A stretch of 39,837 bases of DNA from Bacteroidaceae bacterium (GTDB taxonomy: Bacteria > Bacteroidota > Bacteroidia > Bacteroidales > Bacteroidaceae), in contig JAFRNY010000024.1 in the NCBI GenBank assembly GCA_017429945.1, forward strand, positions 1 to 39,837, read 5' to 3'. Shown piece after piece: positions 1 to 8,800 of the stretch (its first letter is position 1; each line of letters begins with the position of its first letter). The position numbers and the translations under genes are program-made. The notes under the pieces are model-generated. The model had not been told where the DNA came from. It made no database searches and was given only the letters and a program-made list of their open reading frames with translations.

Positions 1-27
1 AAGGCCCCGTCGAGACGACGGGGCCTT
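1..27. terminator. Perfect 12-bp hairpin, probable terminator
   Basis: AAGGCCCCGTCG at 1-12 pairs perfectly with 16-27 around a 3-nt loop and is followed by TATTG. The stem is symmetric, so it could stop transcripts from either side. It probably ends a + strand gene left of the window; it lies 400 nt beyond the stop of the SGNH gene. Confidence 0.7.
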
Positions 28-40
28 TATTGTGTTAGGG

Positions 41-190
41 AGTTAAGGTTTTGAGGTGTTAAGGTTTTAAGGTTTTGAGGTTTTAGGGCTTGAGGTTTTA
101 TGGTTTTGAGGTGTTTAGGTTTTGAGGTTTTAGGTTTTTAGGTTTTAGGTTTTAGGTTTTATGGTTTTGAGGTTTTAAGGAGTTAAGTAG
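41..190. repeat. G/T-rich short-period repeat
   Basis: About 150 nt built from variants of GGTTTTGAGG, GGTTTTAAGG and GGTTTTATGG with a period near 8-9 nt. No credible reading frame. On the minus strand it would be A/C-rich sequence downstream of the SGNH gene. Function unknown. Confidence 0.7.
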
Positions 191-225
191 TCTCCTAAAC
201 TCCCATCTCTTGGCTAAGGTATCGT

Positions 226-425
226 CCCTTTAACTTCCCTTTAATTTCCCTTTAACTTCCCTTTAACTTCCCTTTAACTTCCCTTTCGCTCGAGCTCTGC
301 TCGCTTCGCTCTGCGAAGAACTTCCCTTTAACTCCCCTTTACCTCCCCTTTACCTCCCCTTTACCTCCCCTTTACCTTCCCTTTACCTTTCTTTACCTCC
401 CCTTTACCTTCCCTTCAACTCCCCT
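226..425. repeat. 11-nt tandem repeat, interrupted by a GC-rich hairpin segment
   Basis: Units of CCCTTTAACTT (226 onward) and, further right, variants of CTCCCCTTTAC repeat with an 11-nt period up to the stop codon of the SGNH gene. At about 287-320 a GC-rich piece interrupts the array; it contains the small hairpin CTTCGC-TCT-GCGAAG. The repeat reaches the 3' end of the minus-strand gene and would form its 3' UTR. Confidence 0.75.
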
Positions 426-1526
426 TTACCGAATAATCTCTCCGAGCTTGCGCAGGTAGGCATCGGCATACTGTCGCATGCCGAGGTCGTTGGGGTGAAT
501 GCCCTCGACCATCGACTCCTGTGTGAACGCCAGTTCTGCGTGGCTGAGGTAGTGTAAGTTCTTCACTCCCTGTGCCACCAGCGCATCGTAAGCACGGCGC
601 TGCTCGGCATTTGAGTGCGAGTACCAATCAACCGACTGCTGCGAACTCGTGCCGTTGGCGTAGTTGTGTTCTACAAACAGAATCGGCGCATCGCTCCTCG
701 CGCGTAGGATGGCCACTCCCTGAAGGAGGCGGTCGTAGATAAGCTCTGTGCGCTCGGTGGAGAGGTTCGGCAGGCAGTCGATGACAAACAACCTTGCATC
801 AATCTCTGCCAGGAAGCGGAACACTTCAGCCTCGAGCAGGCCGTTGCCCGAGAAACCGAGGTTCACCACCGGCAGGCCGCTCTCGCGGTGTACTATGTTT
901 GTCCATGCCATGCCCGTTCGCGAGGCGCAGGCGCCCTGTGCGATGCTCGTGCCATAGACCACAACAGGTTTCTCATCGTCGGCCGGAATGAAGCGCAGCT
1001 CGTGGTCGTCGGCCACACCAATCTCCAACCACGTCACCTCATTGTAGAGCGGCAGGAAGAGCTCGAAGTCGTAGCCGCGATCTTCGCCTGTGAAATAAGT
1101 GATGTCCTTGAACTCGTAGTTGATAGTGTCTTTGAACGAAAGGTTAAACTTGCTCGCGCACCAGCGCAGGCGTCCCTCGGCATCGGTGGCATAGAGGTCG
1201 AGGCCCGACACACCGGTCGATGGCATATGGAACATACTCAGTCCGCCGCTCACCTTATAGCGCACCCGGATGCTCGGGGCATTGGTGTGAAAACAAATCG
1301 AGAGCCCTGCCGACTGCTTCGAGAGGTTCCACACGGCGGGCCGCACTATGCCCTCTGCCCGTGGCGTCAGGCGGTGGTAGTTGTCGGCCAGCTCGCTGTT
1401 CCACGCGCGCCCGTGAACATTATTCCCTCCCGCCTCCAGCGGGTTATACCATTTCACCTGTGCCATAGCAGACAGGCTCATAACCATCAGCGCTAAGCTG
1501 ATGCTCAACAGTCGAAGATACTTCAT
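426..1526 (-). CDS. Secreted SGNH/GDSL hydrolase with N-terminal GxDLY domain (probable carbohydrate esterase)
   Basis: A 366-residue exported protein. Residues 1-22 are a signal peptide ending AMAQ. An N-terminal beta domain carries the GLDLY signature at about 109-112, as in the GxDLY domain that precedes SGNH hydrolases. The hydrolase follows: block I has YGTSIAQG (191-198, nucleophile Ser194), block II GFSGNG (224-229), and block V GIHPND (342-347, catalytic Asp/His region). Such proteins usually remove acetyl or other acyl groups from polysaccharides outside the cytoplasm; the substrate cannot be read from sequence. I chose the ATG at 1526 because the signal peptide begins there; the open frame runs 49 codons further upstream, but that stretch is not signal-like. 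A promoter about 280 nt upstream implies a long leader. There is no operon partner inside the window. Confidence 0.85.
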   Translation of the reverse strand: MKYLRLLSISLALMVMSLSAMAQVKWYNPLEAGGNNVHGRAWNSELADNYHRLTPRAEGIVRPAVWNLSKQSAGLSICFHTNAPSIRVRYKVSGGLSMFHMPSTGVSGLDLYATDAEGRLRWCASKFNLSFKDTINYEFKDITYFTGEDRGYDFELFLPLYNEVTWLEIGVADDHELRFIPADDEKPVVVYGTSIAQGACASRTGMAWTNIVHRESGLPVVNLGFSGNGLLEAEVFRFLAEIDARLFVIDCLPNLSTERTELIYDRLLQGVAILRARSDAPILFVEHNYANGTSSQQSVDWYSHSNAEQRRAYDALVAQGVKNLHYLSHAELAFTQESMVEGIHPNDLGMRQYADAYLRKLGEIIR

Positions 1527-1628
1527 AATTAGCGACTTTAGTTTATGATATAACTTTCGTTTCTTTTGTCCTTTTTCTGAGAACACGGAAATACACAGAA
1601 AGATGCGGAAGTACGCGGAAAGTCTGTG

Positions 1629-1703
1629 ATGACAAACACGTATGTTAAATACGTTCCTGCAGGGATATGACAAACCAGTATGTTAAATGCGTTCCTGCAG
1701 GGA
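1629..1703. repeat. Two tandem copies of a 37-nt repeat (period 38)
   Basis: 1629-1665 and 1667-1703 are near-identical; each begins ATGACAAAC and ends GTTCCTGCAGGGA, with a few substitutions and a one-base spacer. The copies lie inside the predicted leader of the minus-strand SGNH gene. On either side are CGGAAA-type and TTTCCG-type short repeats (about 1585-1622 and 1718-1762) that are roughly complementary and could pair across the tandem copies. Confidence 0.85.
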
Positions 1704-1809
1704 GCTTATTCAGTGTCTTCCGTCATTTTCCGTTATTTTCCGTGATAATAAACATGCGGAAATCTTTTAAAGTGGAGTTCACTAACCTTGAATACTGGGT
1801 TTTCATCTG

Positions 1810-1842
1810 CAAAGTTACACTTTTCTCCTACCCGCGAGCAAA
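1810..1842 (-). promoter_or_regulatory. Bacteroidetes-type promoter for the SGNH gene
   Basis: Read on the minus strand, TTTG (1842-1839), a 21-nt spacer and TAACTTTG (1817-1810) match the TTTG / TAnnTTTG promoter of Bacteroidetes. Transcription would begin near 1803, giving a leader of about 275 nt that contains the 38-nt-period tandem repeat. Confidence 0.6.
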
Positions 1843-1884
1843 GAAACTGCCAATATTTCTTTAATTTAACATTTTCACGCTCGC

Positions 1885-2051
1885 GCGTAACTATTCAGCG
1901 AATCCGATGATGTCAACATGGAGTGCCCCTTTCGGGGCAGAAATCTTACAAATCTATATAAATCTAACAAATTATTTGAATGATTTGGATAGATTTGTAA
2001 GATTTCTCGCCGTTAGGCGACTCCTCAAAGGGATTCGCAGAATAGTTACGC
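1885..2051. repeat. Nested palindrome of about 167 bp (MITE-like)
   Basis: Outer arms 1885-1905 and 2031-2051 are inverted copies with one mismatch (20 of 21). Inner arms 1939-1956 and 1990-2007 are a perfect 18-bp inverted repeat (AGAAATCTTACAAATCTA). Between outer and inner arms each side has its own small hairpin: TGCCCC-TTTC-GGGGCA at 1924-1939 and TCGCC-GTTA-GGCGA at 2007-2020. The centre is partly self-complementary (CAAAT-T-ATTTG). No reading frame of note. The form suggests a non-autonomous mobile element or a recombination or processing site. Confidence 0.8.
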
Positions 2052-2065
2052 TCGCGCACCCGCTC

Positions 2066-2219
2066 GCATCGCCCCACGCTTGCGGTCGCATCGCTCAATT
2101 CATCAGGTTGCATCAGCCTATTCAATAGGCCGCATCGGCTTATTCGCCCAGTCGCATCGGCTCATACGATAGGGCGTATCGGCTCATTCGCCCAGTTGCA
2201 TCGGCCTATACGATAGGGC
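2066..2219. repeat. Array of seven seamless 22-nt units, two alternating types
   Basis: Units start at 2066, 2088, 2110, 2132, 2154, 2176 and 2198, with no gap. Most begin GCATCGGC. Two types alternate in the last five units: one containing CATACGATAGGGC or the hairpin forms CCTATTCAATAGG and CCTATACGATAGG, the other containing ATTCGCCCAGT. The higher-order period is thus 44 nt. It lies about 620 nt upstream of the first giant surface-protein gene. Confidence 0.85.
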
Positions 2220-2245
2220 GCCTAATAACTCTCTAAACTTTCGGG

Positions 2246-2311
2246 CGAAAGTTACGGGACTTTCGGCCAAATGTTACGGGACATTTGCTCAAAAGTCACG
2301 AGAGTTCAGAT
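2246..2311. repeat. Second 22-nt array: three hairpin units with covarying stems
   Basis: Units start at 2246, 2268 and 2290. The first two fold as GAAAGT-TACGGG-ACTTTC and AAATGT-TACGGG-ACATTT: same loop, different arms, pairing kept. The third is degenerate. The array follows the GCATCG-type array after a 26-nt linker. Confidence 0.75.
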
Positions 2312-2343
2312 CTGTATGCCCATATTGTCAGCAAAAAAACAAA

Positions 2344-2502
2344 AAGTTTTTTCAAAAAGGGTTAATCTTACATTGTAAACGCCTTATAATCAGTAAAACC
2401 TTATTTACGCCACCTCTCACAACATATTCGGGGCTCTTGTATATAGCCTCCATTGGAAATCAATAACTTGCAATGTAGGATGAACCCTTTTTTGAAAAAC
2501 AT
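2344..2502. repeat. Inverted-repeat element of about 160 bp
   Basis: Left arm 2345-2378 (containing GTTTTTTCAAAAAGGGTT and TACATTG) is the inverse of right arm 2469-2502 with one gap and three or so mismatches. No coding capacity. It resembles a MITE or the remains of a small insertion; its right part belongs to the 84-bp sequence repeated at 18922-19005. Confidence 0.65.
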
Positions 2503-2511
2503 TTCAAAAAT
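2428..2511 (+). repeat. 84-bp direct repeat, copy 1
   Basis: It matches 18922-19005 at 81 of 84 positions without gaps and in the same orientation, 16,494 bp apart. The two copies bracket both giant surface-protein genes. Conserved parts include GCCTCCATTGGAAATCAATA and TGAACCCTTTTTTGAAAAAC. Confidence 0.9.
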
Positions 2512-2537
2512 CTAATTCATATCCGCATTTGCGACAT

Positions 2538-2588
2538 TCTTAATTCTTCATCCTTCATTCTTCATTCTTCATTATTCATTCTTCATTC
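2538..2588. repeat. 7-nt tandem repeat (TTCTTCA type)
   Basis: Seven or so copies of TTCTTCA and variants (one TTATTCA) in a row. A T/C-rich stretch with CTCTGTGT and CTCTGTCT repeats and the hairpin GGCTGC-TAC-GCAGCC (2626-2640) follows. All lie between the 84-bp repeat and the promoter of the first giant gene. Confidence 0.75.
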
Positions 2589-2754
2589 CCCCCTCTGTGT
2601 CCTCTGTCTCCTCAGCGCTCTCTGTGGCTGCTACGCAGCCCTTCATTCTTTGTTCTGCGGCTCTCCACTTGTATATTCTGAACCAAAAAATGTTAAAACC
2701 ACATGCCTTAACATTCTTTAAGGAGTAGTAAACATAAGTTATGAGAATTCTTTA

Positions 2755-2762
2755 TAACTTTG
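2755..2762 (+). promoter_or_regulatory. -7 promoter element of the first BspA-like gene
   Basis: TAACTTTG fits TAnnTTTG exactly and sits 77 nt before the start codon. I see no TTTG at the expected -33 distance, so the promoter may be weak or activator-dependent. Confidence 0.45.
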
Positions 2763-2839
2763 GCAGCGAAGTTATACTATTTGTATAATATTACATATAT
2801 TCACACCTTTTTGAGAACAACATTAAATACATAAGCACA

Positions 2840-5800
2840 ATGAAAAAGTTTAGATTCTTATTGGCCTTACTGATGGCTATGACAGGTATCACAAGTGCAC
2901 AGGCACAGGAAGCGTATGCCGTAGTGACGAAGAACGCCGACAACAAACCTGTTGCGGTGACGTTCTACTACGACACGTACAAGGCTTCTTTCGAAGGTCA
3001 GCCTAATATTACTGTTTTCGACGACCTGAGCAGCGACAATGCGTATTCTGAATGGGCGTGCGCCACGCTCACCAGCGCCACCTTCGCCCCCACCTTTAAG
3101 AACTACACCGGCCTGACGACACTCAGCCGCTGGTTCTGCGATTGCTCTAACCTGACCTCCATCACAGGTTTAGAGAACCTGAACACAGCGAATGTCACCA
3201 CGATGGCAGACATGTTCAGTCGGTGCAGGGCATTGACCGAGCTTGACCTCTCGGGCTTCAACACAGCCAACGTTACCGAAATGGGTTGGATGTTCTTCCT
3301 TTGCGACAAGCTACAGACTATCTATGTAGGTGACGGTTGGACTATAGCCGATGGCGCTGTCACAACCTCTATGTTCTCGACTTGCGAGGCTCTGGTTGGC
3401 GGCCGCGGTGCTTTATACAACAGCAATAAGATTGACGGCGCGATGGCACACATCGACGGCGGCGTCGCCAATCCCGGCTACTTCTCGAGGAAAGGCGACC
3501 CAGTGGCCTATGCCGTAGTGGAGAAGAACTCCGACAACCAGCCCGTGGCCGTCAGCTTCTACTACGATACGGCCAAGGACAGTCGCGCCACAGAAAACAC
3601 TACCATTCTGACGCGGCTGAACGCAAATACAGCTGCTCCGAACTGGACCTGCGCCACGCTCACCAACGTTACCTTCGATGAGAGCTTTGGCTACTATCAT
3701 GACCTCACGAGCCTCAAGCAGTGGTTCTACTATTGCACGGTGTTGACTGGCATCACTGGGTTGGAGTATCTCAACACCGAGAACGTCACTACAATGGAAG
3801 AAATGTTCAGAGGATGCGGGGCCCTCATAGAGCTGGACCTGACGAACTTCAACGTTGCCAATGTCACTTCTACTCAAAATATGTTCAACCAGTGTACGCT
3901 CCTGGAGACCATCTTCGCAGCTACCGACTGGAACACGGCGACGAACACCAAAAGTAGCGGTATGTTCTATGGTTGTTCGAAACTGATGGGAGGGGCCATG
4001 ACTTTATATGACTCTAGCAACAATAACGACAAGACCTATGCTCATCCAGACGGCACCGCCAATCCCGGCTACTTCACAGACCCGACGCAACCGCGGCCTT
4101 ACGCCGTAGTGACGAAGAACGATGGCGGCAACCCCGTCGCGGTCAGTTTCTTCTACGACACGCAGATGGCCAGCCATAGTGCCGACAACGTCACCATTCT
4201 CAGAGCACTGAACGGCTATACTATAGCACAAGGCTGGACGGGCGCCACGCTCACCAGTGTGACCTTCGACAGCTCTTTCGGCAATTTCCATGGTCTGAAG
4301 TCATTGAGGGAGTGGTTCAAAAATTGCACCAGCCTGACGTCGATAGACCTCTCGAACCTCCACACCGAGAACGTGACGACGATGGAGAGCATGTTCTCTG
4401 GCTGTACGGGCCTCACCGAGCTCGACCTCTCGGGCTTTGACATGACGAATGTCACGAACACGGCAAGCATGTTCAACTCCTGCCAAAACCTCGAGACTAT
4501 CTATGCGGCAGCCGATGCCGACTGGACTGGCAATGCCATCACCAACAGCGCGCTGATGTTCTCTAGCTGCGATAAGTTGGTAGGCGGCAACGGTACAGAT
4601 TGCATAAACAATATTTTAGACAAGACCCGTGCCTGCATCGACGGCCTCGCCGGCAAGGCTGGCTATTTTACCGACAGGAATGCTCCGCGGGCTTACGCCG
4701 TGCTCTCGGTAGACCAAACGACGCTGAACTTCTACTACGACACGCAGTTCGCATCGCGCAAGGCTGCCGCAGAGAATGCCGGTGCAACTTTCGTGCTCAA
4801 GCTGAACAACCATAGTAACTACAACAATCCGCCTGTATGGGCAACGTCGGCGCTCACCACTGTCAACTTCGACAGCACCTTCAAGGAGTTTAAAGGCCTG
4901 ACGGGACTCAACAACTGGTTCAGAGGCAGTACGGCGCTCGCCACCATCAACGGCCTCGGGAACCTCAACACCGAGAACGTCACCACGATGTACTACACGT
5001 TCTTCAACTGTCGTTCCCTCACCTCGCTTGACCTCTCGGGCTTCAACACCGCCAAGGTCACCACGATGAGCTATATGTTCAATGGCTGTTCGGCTCTGGA
5101 ATCGATTACCTTCGGCTCCGCTTTCACCACCGCTGAGGTCACTTCAATGTCCGACATGTTCCGCAACTGCTCCGCCCTCACAGCCCTTGACCTCTCGGGC
5201 TTCAACACTGCGAAGGTCACCACGATGTACGATATGTTCGCTGGTTGCTCCTCCCTTGCCGCCATCACCTTCGGCCTGCAGTTCACTACCGCCCAGATGA
5301 CATCGATGAACAATATGTTCTATAACTGCTCTGCACTCAAGGAACTTGACCTCACCACTTTCACTGTAGAGGCGCTCACAGACGCAAGCTATATGTTCCA
5401 AAACTGCTCTATGCTTGAAACCATCTATGCAGAAGCCGATGCCGACTGGACTGGCGGTACGTTCAGCTCTTCAAGCATGTTCGCAGGCTGCCCGAAACTC
5501 GTTGGTGGCTACGGCACTGTGTTTTATAGTTCCGACAAGAGCTACGCCCGGACAGACAAGGAAGGCCAGCCCGGCTACTTCACCGACCCGGCTACCGCTC
5601 GCCCCTACGCCCTTCTCTCGGCCGACAAGACCGCCGTGACGTTCTACTACGACACCGAGCTGGCCACCCGCCGAGTCGCTGCGGAGAGCGAAGGCGCTAC
5701 ATTCGTGCTCAAGCTGAACAACAGCAGTAACGGTAGCAGCAACAAGCCAGTGTGGGCCACCGCGACGCTGAAGAACGTAACCTTCGATGCCTCGTTTGCC

Positions 5801-8800
5801 AGCTACAAAGGGCTGAAGGCGTTGAATTACTGGTTCTACTATTGCACGGGCCTCAAAGAAATCAACGTCGCGGACCTCAACATCGCGAATGTCGTCAGCG
5901 CGTACGACATGTTCTACGGCTGCTCCGCCCTCGAGACCATCTATGCACCTGCCGGCACTGATTGGAGTACATCAGAAGTTCTCACGACCAGCGACGGGAT
6001 GTTCCACTCCTGCTCGAAACTCATGGGCGGGAATGGTACGACATACAATAATACCTCCGATAAGACCCTTGCCCGCATCGATGGCCTCGTCGGTCAGGCC
6101 GGCTACTTCACCGACCCCGCGGCACCGCAACCTTACGCCCTTCTCACGGCCGACAAGACTGCAGTGACGTTCTACTACGACACGCAGCTCTCAGCTCGCA
6201 AGGCCGCCGCAGAGAATGCCGATGCCACCTTCGTGATGCTGCTCAAGAGCCGTGGCAGCGACGCTCCTGCCTGGGCAACGTCGGCGCTCACCAGTGTCAC
6301 CTTCGACGACTCGTTCGACCAGTGCCACAACCTGAAGGACCTCAGCCGCTGGTTCTCGGGCTGCTCGAGCCTCACCTCGATAGACCTTTCGAAACTCCAC
6401 ACCGAAAACGTCACCACTATGCAGAGCATGTTCTACAACTGCTCCGCCCTTATCCAAGTCGACGTCTCTGGCTTCGACATGACGAAGGTCACGAACACTA
6501 GTGCTATGTTCAACAATTGCATCAGCCTCGAGACCATCTACGCCGCCGCAGGCACAAACTGGAACAGCGAGACTATCACCAGTAGCGCTAACATGTTCTA
6601 CTGTCCGAAACTCGTCGGAGGCTACGGCACAATTTATTCGTCGGCTACAGACCAGACTCAGGACAAGAACCGTGCTTGCGTCGACACTCCCGACCACCCC
6701 GGTTACTTCACCGACCCCGCGGCAGCACGACCCTATGCCATGGTTACGCTGAACGAGGAGAGCAAACCCGTAGCTGTCAGTTTCTACTACGATACCGAGC
6801 TCGCCACCCGCAAGGCCGAGAACCCCGACGCCACCTTCGTGCTCGCACTTAGTAACAATAATACATACAACAGTCCGACCGCTTGGGCATCGGCAACACT
6901 CACCAGTGTCACCTTCGACGAGTCGTTCAAGAGTTACAAGGGCTTGACGGGACTCAACTACTGGTTCAACGGGTGCTCCTCACTCGCTTCGATAGACCTC
7001 TCGAATCTCAACACCGAGAACGTCACAATGACCCATTATATGTTCAATGGTTGTACGGCCCTCACTGAACTCGACCTCACTGGCTTCGACGTTGGTAAGC
7101 TGACCGACTCAGGCTGGATGTTCTTTAACTGCAAAAATTTGGAGACCATCTATGCCGCTACGGGTGCCAATTGGAACACCAGCACTCTTGCTGATCATTC
7201 ATCCATGTTCGGCAATTGCGATAAGCTCGTAGGTGGTAACGGTACGGCTTATAACAATAATTATAAAGACAAGACGCTCGCTTGCATCGACACAGACGAC
7301 CAAGCAGGTTACTTCACCGACCCGACAGCACCGCGCCCCTATGCCATCCTCTCGGCCGACAAGACTGCCGTCGCGTTCTACTACGATAACCTGCTGCCCA
7401 CGCGCAAGGCTGCCCCAGAGAATGCCGGCGCCACGTTCCTACTCAAGCTGAGCACCGGCTCTACACCCGTTTGGGCTACTTCGGCTCTGACGTCTGCCAC
7501 CTTCGACACAAGTTTCAAAAATTATACCGGTCTCACAAACCTCTATTATTGGTTCAATGATTGCAGTGGTCTCACCGAGCTCGACCTCACGAACCTCAGC
7601 ACCACGAAGGTGACACGCACCGATTATATGTTCTTCAATTGCAGCAACCTTGAGACCATCACCTTTGGCGAGCACTTCTCAACAGGGCTTGTCACGGTCA
7701 TGACAAGTATGTTCTACAACTGCACGAAGCTCAAGAATATCAGCTTCTCCGAGGCCTTCACCACAACCGAGGTCACCAACATGAGCTCGATGTTCAATGG
7801 ATGTAAGGCACTCACCGAACTTGACCTCTCTACCTTCAGTGCAGAGAAACTCACTAACACAGCGTCAATGTTCTATGGTTGTTCAAACCTTCATACCATT
7901 TATGCCAAGGCTGGCACCAACTGGAATACAGATGCTCTGACCGATAGTGAAAGGATGTTCGAAGGATGTTTGAAACTCGTAGGTGGTAATGGTACCATTC
8001 ACGTATCAGACTACTATTTATACAATAAGATCCGTGCCTGCATCGATGGCCTCAACGGCCAGCCCGGCTACTTCTCCGACAAGGCAGAACCACGGCCCTA
8101 CGCTATGCTCTCAGATGACAAGAAGACTGTTACGTTCTACTATGACAAGCAGGCGGCAGAGCGCAAGGCCGAAAATCCTGACGCCACACTCGTTTACAAG
8201 TTGCGCTATACAACTTACAATGCGCTTGCACCTTGGAATACAGCCAACCTCACGACGGTGAACTTCGACAGTTCCTTCTCAGGCTACCAGGGTCTCACCA
8301 GCACCGACTATTGGTTCTACAACTGCACAGGCCTCGCCACCATCAACGGCATCGCAAACCTCAAAACCGATAACGTTACGACGATGCAGTACATGTTCTA
8401 TAAATGCGAAGCCCTGGAGGAGATAGACCTCTCTAGCTTCAACACAGAGAAACTTACCAGCACATCTAATATGTTCGCCGGTTGTACAAATCTTAAGACA
8501 ATCTATGCCAAAGCAGGGACGGACTGGAACACCAGTACACTTACCTCCAGTGGTTATATGTTCCAAAACTGCTCGGCATTGGTGGGCGGTGGAGGCACAA
8601 AGTTCGATGTGAATTACATGGACAAGACCCGTGCCCGCATCGACGGTGGCACCTCTGCCCCCGGCTACTTCACCGATCCCGATGCCTTCCAGGTGGGCGA
8701 CGTAAACAAAGATGGTTCAATCACGATTGCTGACGTGACGGCCCTCGTCAACATCATCCTGGGCAAGACCACAGACTACGATGAGCAGTTGGCTGACGTA

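Noticed and set aside
888-1496. 202-codon plus-strand frame opposite the SGNH esterase
   Set aside because: Shadow of a well-supported gene with signal peptide and catalytic blocks on the other strand.
1907-2128. 73-codon plus-strand frame
   Set aside because: It lies across the nested palindrome and the first 22-nt units; the translation is repeat-derived.
2066-2219. CRISPR array
   Set aside because: Units of 22 nt follow one another without spacers and no cas gene is present.
2344-2502. Complete insertion sequence
   Set aside because: Only about 160 bp between the inverted arms and no transposase frame.
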